A stretch of DNA of 64,000 nucleotides from Nymphaea colorata (Eukaryota; Streptophyta; Magnoliopsida; Nymphaeales; Nymphaeaceae), in contig NC_045147.1 in the NCBI RefSeq assembly GCF_008831285.2, forward strand, positions 2,938,001 through 3,002,000, given 5' to 3'. Below are positions 11,724-21,298 of this stretch, one piece after another. Within the stretch, counting starts at the first letter, position 1. Every line of letters begins with the position of its first letter. The position numbers were made by a program, and so were the translations under genes. Under the pieces are notes generated by a model, which ran no database searches, was not told the DNA's origin, and saw only the letters and a list, made by a program, of their open reading frames with translations.

Positions 11724-12225
11724 TCCAACAAATTTAACGAATCCCAGTGTACGAGTACTAGGAAGCCAGCTTGATTCGTCTGCTATCCAGGATGAGGTCT
11801 CTTTCAGATGACCAGAACTAGCTTCTCTTCAACTCAGCAGCATGATGTAATCTAATTGCTGTTAAAATATCTTTCCATGTTGTAACATGGTCATTTTTTA
11901 AATGGCAGTTTGATATGTTACAAGAAGAAAATGAAAATCTCCTTGATAAGGTTCGCTGTCTACTATACAAGAAGAAACTTTCTGCACCCAAATCCATAGT
12001 CGTGGAGAGATTGGCAGTAGCAGATGGAGCAATCAAGGAGATGCGCAATGGGGGAGAAACGAAAGTGCTTGTCGATTCTTTGACGATGCCCATCCTTCCA
12101 ATGAAAGGAGCAAACAAGGATTCTCGATACAAAGAACAAGAATTAGGAGACTCAGCTGTAGGCAGCAGAATAACTATCGATGATCCAAAAATTGGTGAAA
12201 GTAAGAGCCCAGCAGCAGATGACAT
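11724..12225 (+). pseudogene. Unassigned coiled-coil protein exon fragments
   Basis: Two short exon-like pieces are visible. One (about 11724-11840) reads as a hydrophilic helical segment but contains an in-frame TGA. The second starts after a good acceptor (TTTAAATGGCAG) near 11908 and encodes FDMLQEENENLLDKVR, a typical coiled-coil start. An open frame then continues to 12436, but its later part has no recognisable family. I read this as a remnant of a coiled-coil gene, possibly kinesin-related; the identity is not established. Confidence 0.3.
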
Positions 12226-12520
12226 TGGCCATCTGAGGCATGTCTATTTTCCCTTCCTCATACTTGCTCAGGTTCTATCGCCTTCAACCAGACTGGGACT
12301 CTTGAGATGGAATGAGAGAGGGTTCACAGTGTGCACGACAGTTAAGCATGGTGGACTGGAAGGATGCAGCTGTCAGCTCTCGAAGAGAGCTGCCTTAGAA
12401 ATCGAGACCAAAGAGGTATTTTTTGAAAATGTTTGACGACAAACTTTATGCACTGTCTATTGAGGAATTTGAGATATCTCAAGAAAAGAAAAAAGTTTGC
12501 AGCAGAAGGATACCTTCCAG

Positions 12521-12976
12521 GCTATGTTACATAGGTATGGGTACGGGTACCGATGCGAGTACGGGTATGAAGCATTTTCAAAAAATTTGAGTGCGGGTGC
12601 ACGGCCGTACACACACAGACATATATGTCAAAAAATTTCAAAATGAATAACATATTCATAAATCATGATCCAAAACACAGTATAAAGAAGGGATGGATTT
12701 TCAAAACATTGTATGGAAGATTTTAAATGAAAAGTTGTGAGGAACTATGTGCAAGAAAGGTTTAGAGTGAAAAAGGAAACAGGAAAAGAGGGGGATTTTT
12801 AATTTTCAACTCAAAAACTGGACAACTTTGGACTCGATCAAAGTTGACCGAGCCCGAAAATGGATAAAAATGATCTTGAGTACGTTGACCGTACCTGATG
12901 CTACGTTGACCGCACCAGGGCCGTACACGTACCATGCGGGTACTCCTCCTTAAGAGGAGTACCCGTGTGACGTAGC
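12521..12976. mobile_element. Non-autonomous inverted-repeat transposon, about 456 bp
   Basis: The left end (GCTATGTTACATAGGTA) and the reverse complement of the right end (GCTACGTCACACGGGTA) match imperfectly over about 17 bp. Flanking CCTTCCAG and TTCCGGGA are similar, as for a decayed target-site duplication. The inside is non-coding, with repeated GGGTAC and TTGACCG motifs near both ends. Confidence 0.6.
12938..12964. repeat. Perfect 11-bp hairpin (loop 5) in the right end of the transposon
   Basis: GGGTACTCCTC and GAGGAGTACCC are perfect inverted copies separated by CTTAA. The position just inside the terminal repeat suggests a subterminal structure of the element rather than a gene terminator. 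Confidence 0.8.
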
Positions 12977-13199
12977 TTCCGGGAAGAAGCTACCAGATGG
13001 AACCGACGTAAATTGGTACCATGGTTGCTCAAATCATTTCACTAGACTAAATAATTGAGAAGTTCCAAGACCGACTGCTTCAGAGTACTACCCACTAGTT
13101 GTTTCCTCATCTTCTAGAGCTGGCGACTTTTGCATCAAATCCAAATGCAGACCTCAACTGCAACTTTTCAAATATGGAACAAGAAAGCTAAGGAACATG

Positions 13200-13363
13200 T
13201 TGAATAACATTTATGTTAGGTGGTTTTGTGAATATTTAATAGTTATAGGAACAGCTCTTTATTAATAGTTGTTTTATTCTTGGACTTTCTATGTAATTTG
13301 CTAGTGTTACCCTAATTCTCATTTAATATGAGATTAGGGCATAATAATAAAAACAGAGTGCAG

Positions 13364-13402
<39 letters not shown>

Positions 13403-13971
13403 CTCTTCTCCTTTGATCTCTCATGACAGCGCTCACGCAACAGAACGCATATCCCAATTACCCAATAGCTGGTTTGCCATTGTTGGGAATACTGTCTCAT
13501 GCCAACTTTCATGCCAACTTGGAGGAAGTTTTTGAGCAGGAGAAGCTGACTTTCAAATGTATCCTTACACTATCATGGCTATTGTCAAGCCATGTTTTTA
13601 CTATTAGCTATAGCCCTAGTTGGCTGCAGTCATGGAAAGACTTTAGTTTGTCAACATTTGATTTGGTTCATCACACCTTGAGGACAAGGTTTTTTTCGAA
13701 AGGGGGAGTAATGCAAGTATCCAGGTTTCAGTTCTAGAATCAGGTCTGGATTGGGTTTACTGGGCTGACCCAGAAAAATGACTTTAAATAACAGAATTGA
13801 GAGGGCGCAAGGGGGATATAGGAAAATAGTATGTATTTGTGTGAGCATTCACATGTATGCAAATGCATGTAGTGACAAAATAGACTGCAAGGTAGCACTT
13901 TTTCATGATGTCACATGCAAACAGTGAAGGGATCAGAATGTTTTCTTTTGAGAATAGCATGAGCGTGTTAA

Positions 13972-14032
<61 letters not shown>

Positions 14033-14400
14033 TGGGCACAGGATTTTTGTTCAGTTTTTAGGTTTCTTTTGTAATTTTTGTATTTTTTATTTATTTTCTC
14101 TTCCTTTTTGTTTTGTAATCTTCGCTTTGTTTCAGTTTTTTATGTCCTTTTTGCAGCTGAATTCTCCAGCTGAAAGAGCTGCTTGGCTCTCCAGTGCCTA
14201 TAATTCTAGTCGTTGGATATCCTAATAGCTCATTAATGATGTCTATGTAAGGGTCTCTTTGGCCCTTGTCATTCTATGCTTCTTTTGAAGCTTTTCTAGG
14301 CATTTTTATATATTTTTTTGCCTTAGTATACTTTGTTTCATTGACAGTTTCTTCTTATGACTATTTGTTTAACTGAAAGTTTTCCTTGTGACTTGATATA
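13200..14400 (+). mobile_element. Retrotransposon debris (LTR-like pieces, gypsy 3' end)
   Basis: About 13650-13712 reads like the end of a gypsy integrase frame (HHTLRTRFF) followed by a polypurine-like GAAAGGGGGAG. About 13216-13429 runs from TGTTAGG to CATGACA and could be an LTR. About 14150-14360 resembles the copia LTR at 63434-63814: both share AGAGCTG, GGCTC, and a GCTTCTTTTGAAGC-like block in the same order. Boundaries are unclear and no coding region is intact. A CT microsatellite (13369-13399) and a TA microsatellite (13976-14030) are embedded. Confidence 0.4.
13976..14030. repeat. (TA)n microsatellite, about 55 bp
   Basis: Uninterrupted alternation of T and A. Confidence 0.95.
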
Positions 14401-14725
14401 TCTTATTTCTATATCATAGTTATTCACAAAATGTTTAGTTTGGGATTAGTTGAATTTTCTGCATATAGCTATTTCAGATTTTACAGTTCAATGGAGAATT
14501 GAGATTGAAAAATGGCAATGGAGATGTGGTCCGCTGTCCAAGAATATCTACACGTCTGTCTTCCAAGTGTATTTGTTTGAAGATTGTAATTTATGAAGGG
14601 CAGATTTTTTGGTTTATACTGAAAAAATTTGTGAATCTCTTAATGTTCTTCTAGTTATGGTCCTTTTTTTCTATAATTTTATCAGTTATTTATGCTAAAT
14701 TTGCATTTTATCTTGGTGCAAGGCT

Positions 14726-15056
14726 GTGCGAATTCTTCAAAGTGGTGATTCAGAGGATTTACCTGAAATAGTGGAGGGGCAAACAAGTTCCTATGATAAT
14801 ATTACAGAAATAGAAGGAACACAAGATGGTTATGATGATAACAAAATTGCAGATGTATACTTGCAAAGGGCCCTATCGCCCGCTCCGACCTCTCCACCGG
14901 CAACCCATTCTTTGCCTCCACCGCCCTTCGTTCCGGCGACCTCGTTTTCGCCTTCACCGCGCCTTACTCCCCCACCATCTCTGCCGACGCCGCCTCCCCC
15001 TGCCCCCTCCCTTCCTTCTCCGCCGCCGCCGCTAACCGCTTCCCACGGCTCCACCT
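14726..15056 (+). other. Exon-like open segment followed by a proline/serine-rich frame, unassigned
   Basis: An open frame starts after a possible acceptor (TTGGTGCAAG). Its first half (RILQSGDSEDLPEI...) is acidic and looks protein-like. At about 14866 base composition changes sharply to C-rich, where three frames are open at once. The C-rich part in another frame gives an alanine/serine-rich segment (STGNPFFAS...), which may be a different captured fragment. I do not recognise either part. The abrupt composition change suggests a junction of two unrelated pieces. Confidence 0.3.
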
Positions 15057-15716
15057 ATTAATAATAGGGAGCAGGTTGGGTGTGAATCTGGGTCGCACCA
15101 GCAAGGCTGCCGCACCCTGGTGACATAGCTGATGACATCCCTTAAGGTTATTTCAGGGCAATCTCAAGGCTGCATCTTCATAACCTAGAACAATCACAAG
15201 CAACACATTGAAAAAAGAAGACACAAAGGATCCATAGAATCATGAAAAATAAAACTCTAGATCTGATGTTAGATGGAGGAATAATTTCAGATCTGTAGAC
15301 AGACTTACATTTGCAGATATACAGGAATATTAAACCTGGCATCTGGCTTAATATTTCCATGCCTGGCACTGGAAATAAAATCTGCAAAATTGAAATGAAG
15401 GCAAAAAACCTGTAGATCCAATGACAGCTGCGGGTCAGAAATATCAGAGGGAAACAGTGGAAAAGGGTAATATCATGACGTTCAGGAAAAGGAAAAATAA
15501 AAAAATCAGGCACGTTAGGGTTGAGGACCAACAATATTCCTACTGCGGATTTTCTGAAGAATGGAAACAGAGAAGGAAACATGTTTGAAAGGAGAAAAGA
15601 ACCTTTGAGTAAGGAAGAAGATTAAAGAAGGAACCCTTGACTGCATTTTTGGTTGCATATCTCCTTGGACATACCTTTACAAAAATCTACAGCTTGTTAA
15701 CCTGCCTCTGATACCA

Positions 15717-15981
15717 TGAAAGATTTTGTTATTGCTGTAGTTTCACAATACAGAGGAGAAGAAAATAAGAGAGAACACAAGAGGGATGCTGCAAGGTCAC
15801 TTCTGTCAGAAATAAGTCGTGCCATAATTCTCATTCAAATATGTTCAGCTAACAGAAAATATGTTGAAATGCAGTACATAAGGATGTGTGGATCTGGATG
15901 GCATGTGGCTATGAATTTAGACTGGATCCAGTTAGATCAAAGTCAATGGCATCTGCTTAACACTGGCACTTCTGATTGACA
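15717..15981 (-). mobile_element. Copia-type LTR (265 bp) with primer-binding site, minus strand
   Basis: Read on the minus strand, the segment begins TGTCAATCAG and ends AATCTTTCA. It is followed at once by TGGTATCAGAG (15706-15716), the usual primer-binding site complementary to initiator methionine tRNA. Sequence further left would be the 5' leader of the element. It shows no gag/pol, and no second LTR was found to the left, so this is a truncated copy or a non-autonomous (TRIM/LARD-like) element. Confidence 0.65.
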
Positions 15982-17345
15982 TTAAAGAACTGTATAAAAG
16001 AAATAATGCTGATAGGGTCTACTTTTTATCTCTAACATCTAAATGCTGCTTTCTATTTTGCATCTCATGTTTGATACAACAAAAAGAATCCATCATTTTT
16101 TTTTCTTCCTGAGAACAGTAGGAAGGCTGACCTTTCCCAACTCTGGTTTCTTCCTTGTATGAAGTTAAAAAATCAAGAGCATTTCTGACAAAGGAATAAA
16201 AGTATGATACCTATAGCCTGCTTATTTGAGATATTTGAGTCACTGAAGTCAATTCCAGTAACAAAGAATGCTTACACTGAACTTGGGATCTCACTTTTGG
16301 CTTCCTAGTCTCCATAAATTTTCACTCGCAGGTATACATATGTATACCTGTGCAGCATCTTCTTTTTCATAATTATCTTCATTCTTTAGCCTACATTTTC
16401 AATTTTTCGAGCTATGGTATGCAAATCATCACTGTTTTCTTTTTTCAGTTTTCCAGGGCTTCATTAGTAACCTGCTTTATGGCTATTTGTGTTAAAAATA
16501 TGTGCACAGCATCAATTAGTTTTTTTAGTTCTCCAAGGGGCGTTGTTAGTAACCTCGTTCATGGCTGCTACAAATATGGGCTCACACACACACACACACA
16601 CATGCTAAGTGTCACGTGTTTCTTGGTTCATGTATAATTGTGTGTGTGCATCATACATGTGTGTGTGTAAGTGTATTTTGTATGTAGTTTTGGTCAGTGT
16701 ATCTTCATGTTTTATAATTTGTTATTATTCGTTTCTGTACTTCCATTGGTTTTGTCAAAATTGGATTTTCATCAGAGCTTTGACCAGCTCCAACGGCTCC
16801 GTTTAGAGTTTAGACACATTGAAAGTAGTTCAACAGCTAGTTCAGGGCTGCTTTGTTGTATGTTTTGAGGGATGAATTCCTCATACATTTCATGTTTTTT
16901 GTAAGCATACTTGGGGAACATCATCAATTTATATGTTTTGAGTGGGTGCTTGTTTAGTTTGCCTTGATTCTTTGTATTAGAATCCTTCATTTTGGGCTGT
17001 TTTGGGCCTCTACATTTGCAAGCATTTTATCAAGTTGGTCCTTGGAAATTCTGATTTCAAGGTTGTATGACAGATCGCTAGATGAATTTATAATGTCTTC
17101 CATGGAATATAAACATGAAAGGTAGATGTTTGTACAGTGCACAGCTTGCTTGTTTTGTTCTCGTGTTCATTCACTTGCTGGACTGGATAAACCTGCACAA
17201 GCCACAAATGTCAAAAGATTAATGTGACACAAAGGAAGCATGACAATGACAATGAGACTACTATTGTCAATGGAGCTACATCACAAAATCTAAGTAAACC
17301 AATCACAAATAGCAGTAACAAATATAAAGCACATATACATGGGCA
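15982..17345. other. No gene seen; AT-rich intergenic DNA
   Basis: Only chance open frames of about 60-95 codons and a short (CA)n tract (about 16584-16602) are present. Nothing resembles a known exon. Confidence 0.5.
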
Positions 17346-17780
17346 TTTGATTTGGATTTTAGAACTATGGTTGGATCCGAGGTCTAATCTGATCAGCTTA
17401 AGGTGTTGAGTTTGGGTTTTGGATATAGGGTCAAGATCAGAGGACTAATCTGATCCAGTTTAGATGTTGACCTTATGTTTCTTCAGAACTAAAATAGGAT
17501 GCTGAACCAAAAATATCAAATTTGGATCAAAGGACTAATTTGTTCCGATATAGGTCTCGGATTTCTATTTAGGACCTATGATTTGATTCAGAGATCTAAT
17601 CTAATCCCCTTTTCAAGTTGAATTTGAATTATGAACCCATGAAATGGATCGAAGATCTAATCTGATTTCATTAATATGTTGCTTTTGAACAATGAACCTG
17701 ACATAAATAGGATGTTGAACTTGACTTTAAAAAACTAGAATTTGGATCAGAGATCTAACCTGATCTGGTTTAAGTGTAAA
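17346..17780. repeat. Degenerate tandem-like repeats around GGATCxGAGGTCTAATCTGATC
   Basis: A motif close to ATCAGAGGTCTAATCTGATC followed by a T/G-rich linker recurs about every 55-65 bp at least six times (near 17371, 17435, 17522, 17590, 17650, 17745). Copies are strongly diverged. There is no coding potential. Confidence 0.6.
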
Positions 17781-18249
17781 TATTTTTTGTATTTTCTACT
17801 TCTACTTTTTGAATTTATTTTCTTTTCTTTTTCTTTTTTTTTTTTACCAAAATCAAGTAGCTGTTGGATAACCTCCAACAGCTACCACTTAAGGTCTCTT
17901 ATATACATGTAAGAGATTGATCCCCTCTTGAAAACTTTCTTTTATACTTTCAATTATTCATTTTCCAGCATCGGTTCTAATATTTATCTCCCTAATGAGC
18001 ATTTACCTCTTGCAACCATTTACCAAGTTTTATGTTGTGACTTGGAGTATATTTCTCTCCTTCAATAGAAATTTACATAACAATTTAACTTATTTCTCTA
18101 TAGAATTTATACCTAAAGTTTAGCTTGTGTCAATAGTTTAAAACAAGAAAACAAAAAGTAAATTAACTAAACATTACACATACACGTCAAATACACAAGA
18201 TTAAACAAATACTTTCAATAACAAGGAAAGCAGCTGTACCATGGAGAAT

Positions 18250-18325
<76 letters not shown>

Positions 18326-18629
18326 CTAAGATTATCACTGCATGAAACAAATCTTTATGCAGACAATACATCTCTAACTGTTATATGTTGATGGAGCTGC
18401 AAGTATCAGAATAACTAAAGCAAAGGCTTCAAAATGGGTAAAAATTTTTAATCATGAGAAGCTTTTATGTGAAATAACAAATTTTATAATTAAACATTTG
18501 TGTCGTGCCAGCAAATACAACTAGCTCTTGAAATAAGCATGAAAAATCTAGGCAGCATAAATTGCACTCTAAAGTCAATGTTGACATCCTTATATTAATT
18601 TTTGGGGACAAAATAAGAAGAAAAGATAC
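17781..18629. other. Non-genic, with a 69-bp (AT)n tract at 18253-18321
   Basis: AT-rich sequence without exon-like segments. The AT microsatellite is uninterrupted. Confidence 0.5.
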
Positions 18630-18757
18630 CTGTTAAAGGATGTCATGTCGATATTCTGTTTAAATTTCAGAGGCATAAGAAGTATAAAGTAGTCTGCCAT
18701 TTCACAGTCGGATGGTCCACGTGCAGCATCTATGTCAATCTCAACAAGGTCCTTGAA
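18630..18757 (-). other. Exon-like segment of unknown gene
   Basis: On the minus strand a 128-nt open segment lies between an acceptor (TTGACAG) and a donor (AACAG|GTATCT). It encodes about 43 residues (FKDLVEIDIDAARGPSDCEM... then FKQNIDMTSFNR) of normal protein composition. I do not recognise the family, and no neighbouring exon was found, so it may be a fragment left from a duplication. It could also be a chance open frame between chance splice sites. Confidence 0.35.
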
Positions 18758-20734
18758 CTGTCAATTTGAATAAAATCCTGGTAAGAAGATACATCTCAAA
18801 CAGAACGAGCCATTATCTTGTAAGTGTGTGTATCTTACAACTAAGGAAGCAGCAATCTCTTTAGAAATGAAATAAGTGACATAAAGCAGTAAACTTAAAA
18901 CAAGCAGGCATTCACATGCCATCACAATCATGCTACAAATCTAGAGAACATAATTCCAATCTGAATTTCAGAAACTTCTGATATGGTGTCGTATAACTGC
19001 TGCAATAATGGTTGTATGAAATCACTTGGGTTGGGAAGTGTTAATGTTATATCTTCATATACTATTGAGAAGCTCCATGTAAGATTTCGTATTCTTCACA
19101 TTAACTTACCGCAGTAGATGGAGCTTATGTAACTGAGAAGAACAGGAGCTAGAAACGTAGTATGATGATGTGGTCGTGACCAAATTAAGATATATAATTA
19201 ATTATATAGAAGTATTTGTAGAGGAACCAATGAAGGATTTTATTTTTAACGGACCACCAAGACGGCTACAATGATAACCCTTGTTCTACTTTGCAGGTTG
19301 CTTGTGTAGTGCTCAAATACATAAGGAAGAAAGGAAAGAATAATGACATCATATAGGATGGAGGTAAAAATTTAGCAGTTAACAACAACAAAAAAGGTGT
19401 ATAACTAGCACCAGCTGTGTAAAGTACATGAAGATATATGCAATATGCACCATTATGTGTTTCTGTGCGTATATGTACCATAAAATCAATATGGCATTCT
19501 GAAAACACCCCATCCATGTTCTGCATATCACAGTGATATGATATTTTGACAAATATTGTGATGATATTCCAAATTTTTGGCTTCTTAAAAAATCACAAAA
19601 AAACTCTTGCCAGATTAAAAATTATCATGAAAGATATTATATATTGTGAATTATAATACACACATGATATATATGTGAATTTATTTTTACAATAGCATTT
19701 TACAAGTTAAAACATAAATTATCCTTTTGCGGTTTTGGCAGCAAAAGCCCCAACAGACGTATTATCCCATATTTTTCAAACAGTTCCATCTTGTTATTTT
19801 TAGTACTTTCCAATATCTTTTACATGATTCTCCCAAAAAAAGATATTTCTGGAAAATGAATTCCAATAATAACTTCTCCAAGGATCTGTTGATGGTGATA
19901 ATGGCATGCCTGCATATCTGAAAGTTTGTGTGAATGCACAAACTTCTTAACTTAACAAGAACTTGAATACGATAAGTAGGAAAAGAAAGAGTGAAGCTGA
20001 AATTGGAACGTGAATAACTATGCTGACCCTTGAAACAAAATAAAGCAAACGAACTTGAAATAAACAATCAAACCACCAAAAATAGATAAAGCTAATTACA
20101 CAACATCGACCAAATTCTACGTCACATGAATAAGTGTGGGCGTGGAAGTGTGTGCCATGCAACATTACACGAATCTGTGAATGTGCTCCTAGAACTAAGG
20201 TAATTGTACTACGGATAAGAAGCTTCAATCCTAAAAGTGCAGATTGCACAGCAACAGTGACGGATACACTACACCACCTCTTTGTTCTTATGTGCACGAC
20301 TAGCATATTCAACTCCCTGAGAACAAGATGGACAAGAAACTGAAATAATAATTAACGCAGTGTAACTTTAATATCTCACGGCCAACAAAACTATTATGTT
20401 TCCAAGGCACCAAGAAAACAGTCTTAGATTACAAATACTATATTCAAGATAATTGAAATCAGCAAGAAAGCCGAAGAATATACAACGGTAAAGCAGCATG
20501 ACTTGGGCCATGATCTATAACATAATAAGACAAGGGCGTGTCATCGACGTCTCAGCAATTCACAGCAATATGAAACATCAAAATATGGGACCCGCCACTT
20601 TAGGGTCAAATGTGTGACTGACTAATGGTTGTGATGACCCAAAAAGAAAAAAAAGGAGCAAGGAATGGAAACCTAATTCGGAAAAAAAAAAAATGAACCA
20701 ACAGAAGGAAAGAAAACGACCAACATATAGAGAG
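18758..20734. other. No gene seen; AT-rich intergenic DNA
   Basis: No recognisable exons, RNA genes or complete transposons. Later RAD21 exons, expected here on the minus strand if the fragment at 20735-20847 were a whole gene, were looked for and not found. Confidence 0.5.
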
Positions 20735-20847
20735 GCCGACGTCCGTATCCGCGACCTGATTCTTCCTCAGCTTACCCTCCGAATGAGCAGCAATCCAGAT
20801 CGTCCTCAGAGGACCCTTCTTCGCCAAGATGAACGGGTGTAAAACAT
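20735..20847 (-). pseudogene. RAD21/SYN cohesin (alpha-kleisin) first-exon fragment with frameshift
   Basis: On the minus strand an ATG (20847-20845) starts MFYT, then after loss of about one base the frame continues FILAKKGPL...IWIAAH...KLRKNQVADTDVG. This is the highly conserved N-terminus of RAD21/SCC1-type cohesin subunits, which binds the SMC3 head (established knowledge). The frameshift lies within the first six codons. Homology stops near the usual end of exon 1, and no later exon follows. This is a broken fragment, either a partial gene duplication or a piece captured by a transposon. Confidence 0.75.
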
Positions 20848-20937
20848 TTTTCGACAACCCTGTAAACTTTAACCCTCACTCCAGCATAATCACGGCGTCA
20901 ATTTTCAGACGAGCTCGCCAGGAAAACACAAACCTAT

Positions 20938-21066
20938 CTCCACCGATCCAGCGAGATCTCCTACCCTCCAAGGAAAATCCCTCCACCGATCCAGCGAGAT
21001 CTCCTACCCTCCAAGGAAAATCCCTCCACCGATCCAGCGAGATCTCCTACCCTCCAAGGAAAATCC
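20938..21066. repeat. Tandem repeat, 3 x 43 bp
   Basis: Three apparently identical 43-bp units start at 20938, 20981 and 21024, each beginning CTCCACCGATCCAGCGAGAT. They lie just 5' of the RAD21 fragment with respect to its minus-strand direction, so they may come from its former 5' leader or promoter. Confidence 0.95.
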
Positions 21067-21221
21067 CTGGAGAACTTAGCTTCATTTCTAAGGCACACAC
21101 GCAGCAATCCATACCGCCTTCAGAAACCCTCGCTCCTTCTCCCTCTCGACCACTTTCCCTTTCATTCCAAGAAAACCCTCGCTCCTTCTCCCTCTCGCCC
21201 ACTTTCCGTTTCATGCCAAGT

Positions 21222-21298
21222 GCCGCAATTGACGGGTGTGGAAAGCTAAGCAAAAGCAAATATTCATAATACTACTTTCCACACCCGTCAATTGCTGC
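21222..21298. repeat. Inverted repeat, 24-bp arms with one mismatch, 29-nt loop
   Basis: The left arm (21222-21245, core CAATTGACGGGTGTGGAAAG) and right arm (21275-21298) are inverted copies with a single mismatch. It could be a cruciform, a small transposon end pair, or a duplication breakpoint. There is no U-run after it. Confidence 0.9.

Noticed and set aside
15178..15582. 134-codon minus-strand frame
   Set aside because: It lies in the leader of the minus-strand copia-type element and is hydrophobic and T-rich. No Gag motif was seen.
20938..21066. CRISPR-like regular repeats
   Set aside because: The 43-bp units are directly adjacent with no spacers, and the DNA is a plant nuclear sequence.
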